Positions 21,232-32,713 of a DNA stretch of 64,000 nucleotides are shown here, one piece after another. How positions within the stretch are numbered: position 1 is the first letter of the stretch; each line of letters begins with the position of its first letter. The DNA comes from Heterodera schachtii (lineage: Eukaryota > Nematoda > Chromadorea > Rhabditida > Heteroderidae), in NCBI GenBank assembly GCA_023374025.1, contig SIJG01000033.1, forward strand, positions 531,239-595,238. The letters are read 5' to 3'. Both the position numbers and the translations under genes were made by a program. The notes under the pieces are model-generated. The model was not told the origin of the DNA and did no database searches. It saw nothing but the letters and a program-made list of their open reading frames with translations.

Positions 21232-22424
21232 TTAATTCGTCTTCCGCGCAATCCGACGATATTTCGATGCTTTGACCCGCTTCTTTTTCTTCGTCCGCAA
21301 GAAGCCATAAGGCCTGAAATTAAATACAGTTTGAATTAGGTGTGAATTATTTTTAACACTTACCCATCCGAACTTTTGCCACCACACAAATGAAATCTGA
21401 CATAGTTCAAATTGTCGTCGTTTTCCCATTGATCCGTCGCCGCCTTTTCACTAATTGGACATCGCTTCAACAGCCAATCACCACTACCATAACGTGACAT
21501 TTTTTCCAACGTCAGCTTTTCTTTGGTCCGTTCGTTCACAAATTCAAATGTTCCAATTGGAGTTGAATCATAAAGTTCAAGTCGTATTTTGTAGTTGACC
21601 GAAACGGTGGCACGGAGAAATGTCTAAACAAAAACAAAACACAAATCAAAGGCAATCAACCAATTAGTCGTTTAATGAAAATATGGCAACAACCATCCAG
21701 GCCAACTCCTTCAAATTGTTGACCCATCCGATTAAAAATTTTGAAAATTTTTCAAAAAATTGAGTGGTACCAGTGGTATTATACCCAAATTTTATGAGAA
21801 TAAAATATTATTGCGATACAATTCCTTCGCTTGTCCATTTTTGCTCGGCGTGTGCAACCATTTGGTCAACACTTGGCCAGCAGTTGCATTTGCACCATCA
21901 TCAGCGATCACATCGGGGAACAGATCATAAGTATCAATTGAATTCAATTGATCAAGATCGGTGAGAATCGTTGGTGAAGTGCGACATAACCCATCTCAAA
22001 AAAGATATTTTTCCTTTAATTTCGATCACTTTCCATACAATTAAGACGTAAAGTTGTGTTAAAATCACAATGCACTAAAACATCCCCATTCTTTTATTAA
22101 TAGAACTGCTCTAATTTGGTCCAAACTTAACAAAGTGTTAACAGATGCCCCGTCTGTTGACTGCTTCAAAAAGCGAATACAGACGTGGCTGGAGGCTAAC
22201 AAAATTTAACTCTAAAAGTACCCATTCTTCCATAATACTACTACTATTTTATAATTCAACGTGTAAGTGGTCACCCCTTCGTTGGATTTTATTTTATTTG
22301 AATAAAGTAACAAAGAAAGGGACCACATCGCTACAAATCCAACTGAAAAGCGTGAAAATTAATTAAAATGAGAAATTTAATTATGTTGAAAATTTCTCAC
22401 ATTTTCTTTAAACGTCGCTTCATT
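21232..22424 (-). pseudogene. F-box-like type A (copy A7), broken by LINE and other insertions
   Basis: A first exon (22402-22424, MKRRLKK) and the first bases of exon 2 (to about 22330) survive. Exon 2 and most of exon 3 are replaced by 21985-22325, which contains a LINE tail. The end of exon 3 (21690-21985) is itself interrupted near 21735-21815 by A/T-rich sequence. Exon 4 (about 21366-21626) reads the family pattern, with SYKIRLELYDSTPIG and ERTKEKLTL. The last exon is degenerate. This copy shows at least two independent insertions. Confidence 0.65.
22095..22325 (+). mobile_element. LINE retrotransposon 3' end
   Basis: The plus strand reads LNKVLTDAPSVDCFKKRIQT followed by WLEANKI and a stop at 22209. 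The pattern (P-S-x3-FKKR-x3-W) is the usual C-terminus of LINE ORF2 proteins. A 3' tail with AATAAAG near 22302 follows and ends against the type A exon 2 remnant. It is 5'-truncated. Confidence 0.5.
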
Positions 22425-22731
22425 TTGTGGCAATTAGCAGCACACTTTGGTCTTAATCAGGGATGGCAGATGAATATTTTCAAAAGCCTCATTTGGCATG
22501 CAAAAAAACCTCATTTTGGGTCAAAAAGCCTCATTTTTACAAATTTATTCAAAACACGTTTAAAATGTTCAAATATTGTATTTTTGACTGTCCATGACCA
22601 ATTTGAGCAATTTTTGTTTGAAACAAGCATTTTGTGAAATTCTGAGCATGAAAAATCGAAATAATGCGATTTGTTAACAGATTTGTTCACAAAAATGACC
22701 AAATTTTGTGATTTTGAGCAAATTTTTATAG

Positions 22732-22760
22732 TCCGGCGGTGCCGATAGGCGCCGCCGGGG
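22732..22760. repeat. GC-rich palindromic motif
   Basis: TCCGGCGGTGCCGATAGG continues with CGCCGCCGGGGGAAAA. It is near-perfectly self-complementary around CGATAG and set in A/T-rich DNA. Close copies lie at 52931, 53066, 53247, 58675, 59368 and 63946. Confidence 0.7.
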
Positions 22761-23274
22761 GAAAAATTAAGAATTTTAACCATATTTTTTACATATTTTC
22801 ATTAAAAAATTTGGGCCATTGTCTCTGCCAGCGGATAAAAGTGACGAAAATGTGTGCTCGAGTGCCGCGGGGCAAAGCAGTGTTCAGCGGAAAGAATACG
22901 AGAATTTTGACCAAGATCCGGTTTTCAGGATTAACAAATCATTTTCTTCGGGGCTTCTGGGTCCTAAAATTTTGACCAAGGACTAGTATTTTTGCACAAT
23001 GTTCGAGATCATCAAAAAGAAAAGAATGCTTCAATTCGCTTTTATTCATAAGCCATTTTTATCAACAATTATTCTCACACTGAATTTTACATAAAATATG
23101 TATATATTTATATGTACAGTGGAAATGGGGACGCATTTGCGAGCAAGCAAAGGCCAAATATATACAAACAAACAAATAGGCAATATTTAAATGGCAAAAT
23201 GCCAACATCATTTCGCTCTTAAATCGCATCAATCAATCGACCAATTAATAATTCATTTCTGCTGCTGTTGTTGA

Positions 23275-24541
23275 TCAGTGATCACTCGGCCCGGGAGAAG
23301 CGGCATCGAGGAGAGGACTGAAAAAACATTGTAAAATTGTCATTGGACTATAAAACAAAATGAAATTTTTCAAAAAATTGCTCACCCATCGTCGTATCCG
23401 CCATCTTCGATCCGAATGTCAATTGGGTTCTGTCGAGCATTAATTTCTTCTTTCTTTCTCACAATTTCCCAATTTCGCTCATCCCATGCAATTGGACAAC
23501 GGTCGAGCCAACAAGCATTCGCATATTGTCGAAGTGTCAATTTCTCGCCAGTCATTTCGTTGGACAGATCAAATGGCACAACAGAGTCAAGCGGAGAAGA
23601 GGACCGAAAGTGAATGCAAAAAGTAACCGGAGAAGAAGCATTGGAAAATGCCTAAAATCAGACAAAAAATCATATTAAAAACCCAATTAAATAGGGATAA
23701 TCACCGCTTTAACTGCTCCATCGTTGACGACCATTGATCCACCGGTGAATTCAAAGAGCATTGGAGCCACTTGATCCGACCATCCGGACGTGGCATCAAC
23801 AACCATTTGGCCACCGCTTGGCCATCCGACGCATTGGCACTTTCATCGGGCGGAAAAGCGGGTAGAATGGCATCTTTGAAAGAGACAAAGCGAAGTATTG
23901 GACAATCGCTGAGCAATGACGGGGCCAATTGGCGCATTCGGCGAAAAGCGACGGTGTTCAAAAACATCGTACGAATAGAAACGCGGAGCATTGGCCAAAC
24001 GTTGATCAAAACAAAGTCCAAAATGCGAACATTTTCAGTGAAAATGAACAAATAGATTGTACAAACAGCGAAAATACGACGGTGAAAATGGCGGAGAAAT
24101 GCGACGACATTTTGATCGATGTAACTGAAAAGTAGAAAGTTTAGACCAAAATTACAAATTAATCAGTTTTTACATGATATGAATGTCATAGAATCCGATG
24201 ACTTTGTTGGGCAACGGATTTTGCGGAATTGGCAATGGATTTCCATCGGAATTGACAATTTGCATTTCTTCGTCCCATTTTCTTGAATGTCCCATTGAAT
24301 AAGAAATTGTTTGTTCAATTTCCATTTGCGTGTTTTGAAGTGTTCGTCGACGATGCGGTCAAAGCGGCGGTTGATCAGTGCAATTTCGAGGCCAAGCTGA
24401 AAAGGCGCAAGAAAATCGAACACCAAAAGCCAACAATCGCCGCAGATAAAGCTGAAAAATTGAAGAATTTTATGAGATTTCCAAATTTTTGTTTATTTTT
24501 TTACATTTCTTTTTTGTGTGGGCGTCGTCGTTTTTTGACAT
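23275..24541 (-). pseudogene. F-box-like type B (copy B3), two frameshifts
   Basis: This is the counterpart of copy B2. First exon MSKNDDAHTKKK ends at 24505. Exon 2 (FICGDCWLLVFDFLAPFQLGL...) loses one A in the stretch coding GTKKMQIV, so NPLPNKVIGF is out of frame. Exon 3 is clean (YIDQNVVAFLRHFHRRIFAV, AVAKWLLMPRPDGRIKWLQC) until its last codons, where EQIKAV is EQLKR through a one-base loss next to the donor. Exon 4 (VTFCIHFRSSSPLDSVVPFD, WLDRCPIAWDERNWEIV) and the last exon PLLDAASPGPSDH are intact. The first-exon phase problem of B2 is shared, so it predates the duplication. Confidence 0.75.
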
Positions 24542-24949
24542 GGCCAAAAAAGAACCAAAGAATGGTGGCACAGCCGACCAACAGAAGAATTACGGCAGAC
24601 CAACTGAAAATGAACTTGGGGAAATTAATGAATTAATTAGGAAAAGGAAAAGCACCAAAGCGAGGGAATTCAAATGTTAAGTTTTAGCCTCCAAAATGCT
24701 AATCTTTCGAAAATGGTTTTGAAATTTCTATCTCCCAATTCTGGCCAAAATTTTAGCAAAAAAAATGCGAAATATCAGAAAAAAAAGAGAATTAATAAAC
24801 GTACAGAATTTCTGAAGACATTTGCAGGAACAAATGACCGGAAAATATAGGGAGAATGAATGAAGAGAATGGAATGAGGAGGAGGGGAAGAAAAGAGGCA
24901 TTTTTATACTAAAATATTAGCGCAGCAATTCGGGGGTTAGAAAAGTCGG

Positions 24950-25380
24950 CGTTTGTCGGGATAAAAAGGAATGGGTCGTTTGACGCGAATGCCATTATAT
25001 GAAATACCTATTTTGTATTAAAAAGAAGTTTTATTTGACTGAGTTTTCCTCTCCTTTTTATGCCATGGCTTCCAACAATAATACTAAATTATTTCAGCAA
25101 CAAAATAACAACAGCAGCAGCAGGTGTTGTGGTTTTTGAAATCCAAAATTGAAATTAACGAAAATTGAACACGGAAATCCCAAGGGATGGAGAGGCGTGG
25201 GACGCGGTCGCAATTTGCGTACGCGGCGAATTCTTCGCAACATTCTCTACCACGTTCGATTCTCTTCTGTGGCGGATGCCAAAATTTTCCAAATCGGAAT
25301 TCCAATTATTTTTATGTGTAATACATACATATTTTTACATGACGGCGAAATTGTGGATGGATTACGGATGATAAAAAGAT
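24950..25380 (+). pseudogene. Degraded copy of the short hydrophobic ORF
   Basis: The TATA-like block GTCGGGATAAAAAGG and then QQNNNSSSRCCGF, KLTKIEHGNPKGWRGVGRGR and ILYHVRFSS parallel 12805-13174. The hydrophobic segment has been replaced by unrelated bases (24999-25080), so no signal-like start remains. Confidence 0.5.
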
Positions 25381-25732
25381 AATGGTAATACTGGAGAATT
25401 GGTGTCCCGGCGAAAAATAAATTTAAATTTGTAGCGTAAAATAATACGCTAATTATGCATCTGAACTCAGATTGAAAAATCATTGATCCTATGGTTTTTC
25501 ATCAATTAGTTGATTTTTTAGATAAATTTTCATGTAAGAAAAACATGAAAACATGCATTCTAGGGATTTCGGAGTCACTGATCAGTGATCACGAATATGA
25601 CCTTAGTTTTTTAAACATTTCAATTGATATTAAAAGTATATTGCATTCGAACGAAAGAAGCAACAAATGAAAAAAAATGAAAGCATTAAATCCGTTTCCA
25701 ATTGATGAGGGTCGACCATTTCTCAGATACAA

Positions 25733-26138
25733 TTAATTTTCGTTGCTTTCATCCGCTTTTTCTTTCTCTTCTTCCGCTGCTGGTGGCGACAATGGCCTAA
25801 AATTAAAAATAAATATATTTTTTGACAAAAATTGCTGTCGCTGCTTACCCAATGGATTTATTGATGCCATTCCACAAATTAAATGTGACTTCGTTCAATT
25901 TGTCGTCCCAATTTTCGTCGTCGTTTTTCCATTGAATCGCCGCCGCCTTTTCACTAATTGGACATCGCTTCAACAGCCAATCACTAATGAATCCATCATC
26001 GCTATCTTCTTCAAGCGCTAACAATGTCAGCTTTTCTTTGGTCCGTTCGTTCACCAATTCAAATGGCTCAATTGAGTTTGCTGACGCTTCAAAATTAATT
26101 TCGTAACTGACAGAAGAATTGGTGGCACGCAGAAATGT
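25733..26138 (-). pseudogene. F-box-like type A fragment (exons 4-5), frame intact
   Basis: Exon 4 (25849-26138) reads TFLRATNSSVSYEINFEA, SIEPFELVNERTKEKLTL, WLLKRCPISEKAAAIQWKND and VTFNLWNGINKSIG. The last exon (25733-25796) is PLSPPAAEEEKEKADESNEN. Exons 1-3 are missing: sequence before 26150 is unrelated and runs into a transposable element at 26429. No stop or shift is present, so truncation was recent. Confidence 0.7.
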
Positions 26139-26428
26139 CTAAACAAATTTGGAATAGCGCAAATCAAAAAGCAATCAGTCCGATGTTTAATGAATAGGGC
26201 GAGGGGTTTTTAAGTTTTTACTTAATTTTTCTGCGGCTTTAACTCGACGAGAAATGCACTAGAAAAATTTATTAAAAAATTTCGAATATACATATTTAAT
26301 TATTTGCAAATGCAAACAATCTTATATAATAAAGTTGAGTGTTTGTATTATGTGTTCATGGTTTGAATTTGTGTGGCGTTTTGTTTGAGTTTTGCGTTAA
26401 AAAGGTATTTGAAAAAGTAAAGGGTGGA

Positions 26429-27170
26429 CGGAACGGGCCAACTCCGTCTGGCCAACTCCGTCTTGCCAACTCCGTCTTAGTGTATAAGGGGCCAACTCCG
26501 TCTCAGAGAGAAAAATTCATTTTAAGCTTAAGAATTTTTTTAAAACCTAAGTTTTATTAGCACATAACTAACAATTTAAAGTAACATTTTTTTAGCACCC
26601 CGAAAATGGAATAGACTATGAAATCGAAATGGATTTCCATATTTTAATCAGCCATAACTCGCTTTATTACAAACTAAACCGAAAATTGAGATATCATTCG
26701 AAAGACTGAAAATTTTTTTTATGTTCGTAACTGTGCTTATTGACCTTATTTTGTTGTTGCAATGATTCCTGACTAAATTTGGCTTATTTTGGTTAATTTA
26801 GGAACCAAAGTGAGAATTTTAAAAATATTTTTGTTCGAAACGGTTCGTGGTTCGAATTTAGTCGAAATGGATGTCAGATTTGTGATTAGCGACCCCGAAA
26901 ACCCTTGGAAGCATGTTTTTATGACATTAAAAAAAACTTTCTTCAAAAAGTGGGTGATCCCGACCTAATAAAACTGAAATTTTAAAAAAATTCTTAAGCT
27001 TAAAATGAATTTTTCTCTCTGAGACGGAGTTGGCCCCTTATACACTAAGACGGAGTTGGCAAGACGGAGTTGGCGAGACGGAGTTGGCTCAGACGGAGTT
27101 GGCCCCAAGACGGAGTTGGCCAGACGGAGTTGGCGAGACGGAGTTGGCCAGACGGAGTTGACCCCTACCG
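26429..27170. mobile_element. Inverted-repeat element with GACGGAGTTGGCC units
   Basis: It is flanked by the 9-bp repeat AAGGGTGGA (26420-26428 and 27171-27179). Left end CGGAACGGGCCAACTCCGTC; right end, reversed, CGGTAGGGGTCAACTCCGTC. The left arm has four GGCCAACTCCGTCTT-type units, the right arm about nine. The arms continue with AGAGAGAAAAATTCATTTTA and TTAAGAATTTTTTTAAAA. The centre holds a degenerate Merlin-terminus-like segment (26830-26930). Target duplication length and structure fit a MULE-like element. It is non-coding. Confidence 0.85.
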
Positions 27171-27850
27171 AAGGGTGGAAAATGTTGGGCGCGTACGTAG
27201 TGTGGGAGAGGGAGGGAGTGGGAAAAAGAGAGAGTAAGTGGAAAAGTAAAAGAAATAAGAGAAAAGAAATGAAATGAAATGGAGAGACAATAGAAAATTT
27301 GTCTCGCAACCCTTCCTTATTTAAATCCCATCTTTTATTATATAAAATATTGAAAGAGGAAAATGACTGTTTTTGCTTCGGTTTTTGTTTGTGAGAAAGC
27401 TTTACTTTTACTTTTCTACATTACATATTTAAATATTTTCTTTGTTTGTGTTTTTCTTTTGAATTTGATAATGGTATAAGAAATTTGTTATTGTTAAAGA
27501 GAAAGAATTTGGTAGCTAATGAGCGGTGTGTTTTTGATTTTGTTTAGTAAAAAAATTGAAGGAGCAATGGATTTTGAATTTGTTCTCATTTGTAATTTGA
27601 AAAAGCTCGACTTTTTAAATTGTTTTGTCATTAAATATTGAGAAGAAATGTCTGACCATAAGAAAAAGGTAGCGAAAGTGTTAAGAAGATACATTGTGCC
27701 ATAAGAAAATGCCAGAAACAAGAAAAGACGAGGAAAACTGCTAAGAACTGTTGTATGTTTGAAATGCCGAGGATTGTTGGGATTAAGTCTTGAAAGATGA
27801 TTAAATGCCAAGAAATGTTTTGCCATAAGAAAATGCCAAGAAAAGGGTGC

Positions 27851-27872
27851 GAGGCCGCGAAGCGGCCGAGCC
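27851..27872. repeat. GC hairpin GAGGCCGCGAAGCGGCC
   Basis: GAGGCCGCGAAGCGGCCGAG is repeated at 28358-28379, each time after AAGGGTGC and an AAATGCCAAGA phrase. A broken form (GTGAGGCCGCTTCCGAGCC) is at 27925. GAA-looped GC hairpins of this style also occur at 28434 and 39252. Confidence 0.6.
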
Positions 27873-28007
27873 CGTACCTTCCAACAAGAAAAAAGACAAA
27901 TAAAGTGTTAATAGGAAATGTTAGGAAGTGAGGCCGCTTCCGAGCCCTCCCCCCGACCGGTACAATATCCTAAGACACCCAAAAAAGAAAATACTGAAGG
28001 ATTTGCT

Positions 28008-28315
28008 GAAATTGAGTCCCAGTGATTGAAATGCTGTAGTATTGAGTCCCGGTGATTGTGATGCCGAATAATTGGAAATTTGAGTCCCAGTGACTGGGAT
28101 GCTGGTGGGTCGAGTCCGGCGATTGAAATGCTGCTGGGTTGAGTCATTGATTTGAATGCTGGTGGGTTAAGTCTCAGTGATTAGAATGATGGAGAATTGA
28201 GTCTCAGTGATTTGAATGCTGGTGGTTAAGTCTCAGTGATTGGAATGCTGGTGGATTGAGTCCTGTCGATTAGAATGCTGGTGGGTTGAGTCCCGGTCAT
28301 TTGAATGTCGTAGAA
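28008..28315. repeat. Minisatellite, unit about 30 bp
   Basis: About ten imperfect tandem units read TTGAGTCCCAGTGATTGGAA and then TGCTGGTGGG. Units vary in the GTCCC/GTCTC and GAATGCTG positions and range from about 25 to 36 bp. There is no open frame of note. Confidence 0.75.
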
Positions 28316-28433
28316 TTGTTCCCAGTTGTGCCATAAGAAAATGCCAAGATAAGGGTGCGAGGCCGCGAAGCGGCCGAGCCGTAATACATAGTCGGTTTGG
28401 TCATTCATAATTCTACAACACACTCATACTGCC

Positions 28434-28467
28434 TAGCGGGGGTGCGCCGAAGGCGCACCCCCGCTAG
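28434..28467. repeat. GC-rich perfect hairpin
   Basis: CTAGCGGGGGTGCGCC, loop GAA, then GGCGCACCCCCGCTAG: a 16-bp stem with a 3-base loop in otherwise A/T-rich DNA. A similar GAA-looped hairpin is at 39252-39300. Confidence 0.75.
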
Positions 28468-28598
28468 TGAATAAAATTGTGTGCCTTAATTTGAAATTAT
28501 TTTTATATAAGAAAACAGAAATATAAAAAATTATAACCTTATAAAAATTTTTTCTTGCTTATTTTCGCACTTATTTCGGACTTTTTCGGGCTTAACCA

Positions 28599-28932
28599 AC
28601 TCCGTACCAGACAAGTTTATGGAGCCATAGCTTTTTTCTCAGTTGACCAAGTTAAACAATCTTGATATCATTAGAAAGCTCTTCACAGGCTCTATTAGCC
28701 TACCAAAAATTACAGAGAATGCCGAGCTGAAAAAAAAGATTAAGATAAAAAACTTAGAAAATTCTGCCTTTTTTGCGGTATTCGAGCGACAACTTTTTTG
28801 TGAGCTGCTTAATCGCTTAGTAATAGCTTAAAATATCTCGAAACATCCAGAGCTTTCGAATGATATCAAGATTGTTGGATTCGGTCAACTGAGAAAAAAG
28901 TTATGGCTCCATAAACATGTCCGGGACGGAAG
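28599..28932. mobile_element. Hairpin element with conserved internal core
   Basis: The arms TCCGTACCAGACAAGTTTAT and, reversed, TCCGTCCCGGACATGTTTAT continue into GGAGCCATAACTTTTTTCTC-like, CAATCTTGATATCATT and GAAAGCTC matches, about 80 bp in all. Target duplication is not clear. There is no gene inside. Confidence 0.65.
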
Positions 28933-28983
28933 ACGCGATCACATTTTTGGCGACTTGTTTAAAATTTTCAAAAATTAACACAC

Positions 28984-29851
28984 CTCCTTGAAACTGTTGA
29001 CCCAATCTAAGTTTCCTTCTTCGGTAAAGTATTCGCAAAACAATCGCTTCGGCTGTCCATTTTTTGTCGGAGTGTGAAGCCATTTGGACAACGATTGGCG
29101 AGCAGTTGCGTTTGGCCCATCATCAGCAATTACGCCGGGGAACAGACCACCAGAATCAATTGAATGCAATTGATCAAGATCAGTGAGAATTGTTGGTGAA
29201 ATCAGACGACGCAAAATGTCAAAATAACCGCCACTGATAAAGCTCAAATGGCGAATGTTGGTAGCAAAAATTGGCCAAATTTCACTGGCCAAAACATCCC
29301 AAATCGTCTGGTTATCTTCGGTATTCCATGACGACAATACAGCCAAATTCAATTTGGTGCCCATTCTGTCCCAAATTTGCTGATTTGAACGAAGAAATTC
29401 AATGACGGAATAGTCAATGTAGCTGAAGAAATATAAAAATATGCTTTAAAATACACGAAGTTTAGAAAATTATACAATCCGAAGGTCTTTAATGCGAATT
29501 TTGTTGGGCAGCGGACGGTCGGGAAATGGAAAATCCACAGCATTCCAACCGGCACATAACTTCGCTTTTGGTCTTGCTGTGTACTTGCTAATTGTAATTG
29601 TTCTCCAAATTGTCAATTCCGTTGCTTTTTCATCAAAATGTGTGTCCACTAAAATGTCGAAAAGATTGGCATTCTGACAATTCTTTAACATGCCAATTTT
29701 TTTTTTCAAAAAATGCTGAAATATTGTTGGGGACGGTCAAAAGATGGCAGAATGTCCATCCACACGTCGCTACAAATCCAACTGAAATGGGAGGAAAAAA
29801 TGGGTAAATTAAAATTTTAATTTTTCTAAAAATTCCTTACGGTCGGTTCAT
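28984..29851 (-). pseudogene. F-box-like type A (copy A9), 3' truncated and broken
   Basis: First exon MNRP (start 29851) and the exon 2 start WICSDVWMDILPSFDR are followed by a rearrangement near 29700: the F-box-like core is replaced by GMLKNCQNANLFDILVDTHF. The rest of exon 2 (to 29474) is in frame. Exon 3 (28984-29421) is intact: YIDYSVIEFLRSNQQIWDR, TIWDVLASEIWPIFATNIRH, GPNATARQSLSKWLHTPTKN and WVNSFKE. Exons 4-5 are missing; the hairpin element at 28599 lies there instead. Confidence 0.65.
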
Positions 29852-30060
29852 TTTTGTGATTTAATTTTCACACTTTTGCCGTTTTCCAATTGATTAATGC
29901 CAGAACAAATATGTAATTATCTTGAAAAAATTACTTTCTAAACAACAAACAAAACATCTTAAATTTATAATCACTGAAAACGAACTGAAAACTTTTTACA
30001 AACATTTATTGGTTTTCAATGTTTTAGATTCTTAGACCTTTTCCATTTTTTACAATTTTT

Positions 30061-30391
30061 CAAAAGATGGGAAAATGTCCATCCAAACGTCGCCACAAAT
30101 CCAACTGAAATGCATGCAAAAATAAATTACTGAAAAGAGAAATTGGCAGTTTTTGCAGTTTAATGGGCCCAACGAAAAACAAAAACGGTGAGAAAATCTT
30201 GAAAATATTGCAAATTAAAAGCCATAAACCCAACTCGTACTGCGATTTGAGATAAAGTTGGGTTTTTGCCAATGATTTTATCTCAAAAGCCCCCCATGTT
30301 TTTTTCGAAAGGGCTCAGGAAAATACAAAAGTGCCAAAAACCCTTTCATTTAAAAATTTCTCACATTTTTTTTCTTTAATTGCCGGTTCAT
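30061..30391 (-). pseudogene. F-box-like type A relic (exon 1 and start of exon 2)
   Basis: A first exon MNRQLKKK starting at 30391, and WICGDVWMDIFPSFEK near 30061-30108, are separated by an intron-like stretch of about 250 bp. The remainder of the gene is absent. Confidence 0.5.
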
Positions 30392-30469
30392 TTTGCGGCA
30401 ATTAACAGCACAATTTTGTCGTAAGTTGTGATTGAGAAAAATGATGTAACTAAACTAAACAAATTTTAT

Positions 30470-30965
30470 TTATGTTGTGAAAAAAATAAGCAAAAATAAT
30501 CAAATATTTTTTATTTTTCAATTTGGTCGCTATAAAATATAAATTTTAAGCAGGAAAAACACCTTAGTTGATTTTGGTTTGGGCCAAGGACCCCTGTTTT
30601 CACTATGTTTTCAACAATATTACTTATTTTCAAAAATTATATGGGAAGGGTCGAACGGAGAAATTTTTTAAAATTAATTTGTAAGTTGATTTTTGTAACA
30701 GATTTTGATTAAAAAAATTTTTTTGGCTAAAATTTTGAAAACCTAAAGGAATAAGTGGACTGAAGGTGAGGGAAATTTTGTTTGGTGTTAAACGGAGAAA
30801 GAAAATCATCTTGAAAATGTAATATTTCGGCAAAATGTCGCCAATTAAAAAATGAACATAATGCCATAATATTCATAAAATGATTAATTTCAAAAATCTT
30901 TTTGAAATGTCTTTGCATTTTTCGAAAAATTCAGCGTAAAATGTAATTTTAATGTATACAACGCG
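30470..30965. repeat. Conserved upstream block of type A genes, copy 2
   Basis: This matches 16388-16690 plus 18603-18700 without the Merlin element between, and 36166-36900 inverted. The junction CTTTTTGAAATGTCTTTGCA at 30899 is the paralogous empty site of the Merlin insertion. Confidence 0.75.
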
Positions 30966-30989
30966 TAACCCTACTGATCATGAAATTTT

Positions 30990-31640
30990 TGATTAATTTT
31001 AAATTTCGTTTTCTGAAGACATTTGCATCAACAAAATGACCGGAGAATATAGGGAGAATGGACGAATGAATGAATGGAATGAGGAAGAGGGGAAGAAAAA
31101 AGGCATTTTTATACTAAAATATTAGCGTAGCGCTCCGAACCTTCGGTGGCAAAAATGGGAGTCGGCGTTTGTCGGCTATACATAAATAGAAAGGCGATTC
31201 ATGCGTCGAATGTCTTCCTCAAACCGTGGCATGAGAGCATTTTAGCATTTGGTGACTGCCGACACATTTGTCTTGGACAGAAATTGGATTTTTGAAATGC
31301 GAAGTGAAAACGGATTGATTTAAGAGGTTACGGATGATAAAGTGTTTGGTAAATCATCATTTTTCTTGCGCAAGTTTCGCTTTTTTGGGCCTTTCGCTTT
31401 CGCTTTTTGGCTGAAAAGCGAAATAAAAGTACACCCAAAAGATTGGGTTTTTAAAATAAAACAATGGCATTTTCGTGGGAGAAAAAGCAAAAAAAATTGC
31501 TCATTTTTCTCTCCGTCGCATTATTTCTCAATGATGGCTTCTATCAGCAACAAAACAATAACTAACAACAAAATAGTTAAGCTGGTGCTGTGATTTGAGC
31601 AACAGCAATTTTTGAAATCCAAAAAATTTAAAGGCTCTAA
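30990..31640 (+). pseudogene. Third copy of the type B upstream region and short ORF (relic)
   Basis: TCTGAAGACATTTGCATCAAC, ACTAAAATATTAGCG and GGCGTTTGTCGGCTATACATAA parallel 12650-12810. Further on, LLIFLSVALFLNDGFYQQQN near 31497-31560 mirrors the hydrophobic start at 12.87 kb, now closed by a stop. An extra AAAAGCGAAA-rich insert separates the two parts. Confidence 0.55.
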
Positions 31641-31699
31641 AAAAACGAAATTAAACACGTAAATTCCAAGACATTGGTGGAAGGCGACCGACCGCAATT

Positions 31700-32024
31700 T
31701 TTTTCAGATTTGGTATCAATTTGTGAAGCATCATTAGAGTATAAAACAAAGTTTTATGATAATGGATGCATTTTAAAGCATTTTTGGATGACCAAAAAGA
31801 AGATTGAGCAATTTTATGGCAAAATCGACGCCCGTTACAATGGCGAACCAAAGCATTGGATCACCGAAATTGAGCTTGGCCCTCTGCTGTGGCAGTTTAA
31901 GCATTTGATCAATGATCCCATGGCGGAGAAGCATCCGATAGAATTGGAAAATTTATTTGTTCTGGACCCATGCGAAGAGGCCAAACTCAAACTGAAACAT
32001 GCCGCAAATGTTGGTGATCATTAG
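31700..32024 (+). CDS. Hypothetical protein, probable last exon
   Basis: An open frame of about 108 codons follows a TTTTTTTCAG acceptor-like site at about 31707. It reads LVSICEASLEYKTKFYDNGC, FWMTKKKIEQFYGKIDARYN, HWITEIELGPLLWQFKHL and ends LKLKHAANVGDH. It is hydrophilic with balanced codon usage and has no start codon of its own, so an upstream exon is expected; the preceding sequence resembles the EHGNPKGW part of the short ORF at 12.97 kb. I do not recognise the family. Confidence 0.4.
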
Positions 32025-32327
32025 GGATCGGATTTAATCGAAAAGAAAAAAAATAAACAAAAAACAATTATATGCTTGCAAATATGTGTAATGAATATTC
32101 ACAATATGTATTTAGTCAATATTTGGTACATATGTTTGAATATCTCTCATTTTATAGATTGGGTGATAAAGAAAGCAAATTAATCATTGATTCGAAATTC
32201 CTCATATTCTTAAAAGAATATTCTATATACAATACTGTTCTATAAATAAAACGTGGTGCTAGCGCATTTTGTAAATAAAAAAGCGACTTTTACTTCTCTA
32301 CATATATTTTTTTCTAAACATAAAATT

Positions 32328-32594
32328 NNNNNNNNNNNNNNNNNNNNNNNNNNNNNNNNNNNNNNNNNNNNNNNNNNNNNNNNNNNNNNNNNNNNNNNNN
32401 NNNNNNNNNNNNNNNNNNNNNNNNNNNNNNNNNNNNNNNNNNNNNNNNNNNNNNNNNNNNNNNNNNNNNNNNNNNNNNNNNNNNNNNNNNNNNNNNNNNN
32501 NNNNNNNNNNNNNNNNNNNNNNNNNNNNNNNNNNNNNNNNNNNNNNNNNNNNNNNNNNNNNNNNNNNNNNNNNNNNNNNNNNNNNNNNNNNNNN
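32328..32594. other. Assembly gap (267 N)
   Basis: A run of N. The sequence resuming at 32595 is in the middle of a type A exon 4, so the gap may hide more of a gene copy. Confidence 0.99.
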
Positions 32595-32713
32595 ACAATA
32601 TCAAATTTATTTTTGGGGCGGCAGTAATTGTATTGGGTGAGCAGCAGCAATAGCAACCTTTGAAATTGTTTTCAAAAATAAAATTATTTTAGGCCATTAT
32701 CGCCACCAGCTAA
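32595..32713 (+). pseudogene. F-box-like type A relic after the gap
   Basis: The end of an exon 4 (NNIKFIFGAAVIVLG-like, then GTGAGCAGC donor at about 32636), an intron of about 55 bp ending TTTTAG, and the first bases of the PLSPPA exon at 32694. The frame then fails at GCTAAAATATG. Confidence 0.5.

Larger units (their letters stand above)
22893..25742. repeat. Segmental duplication, copy 2
   Basis: This is the direct counterpart of 10536-13560. It contains type B copy B3 and the degraded short ORF, then continues without a break into type A exons at 25733. This copy probably preserves the ancestral right-hand junction. Confidence 0.8.
27171..28983. other. Intergenic: simple repeats and hairpins, no gene
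   Basis: The run contains AAGAAATG-rich sequence, GCCATAAGAAAATGCCAAGA phrases (27818 and 28330), the minisatellite at 28008, GC hairpins and an inverted-repeat element at 28599. Open frames here have no recognisable domain. Confidence 0.5.

Noticed and set aside
26339..26560. Open frame containing GPTPSGQLRLANS
   Set aside because: It is read through the GACGGAGTTGGCC arm units of a transposable element; the same peptide appears antisense at 27056.
32240..32656. Open frames across the N run, and likewise at 43745-44577
   Set aside because: They consist almost wholly of unknown bases and carry no information.
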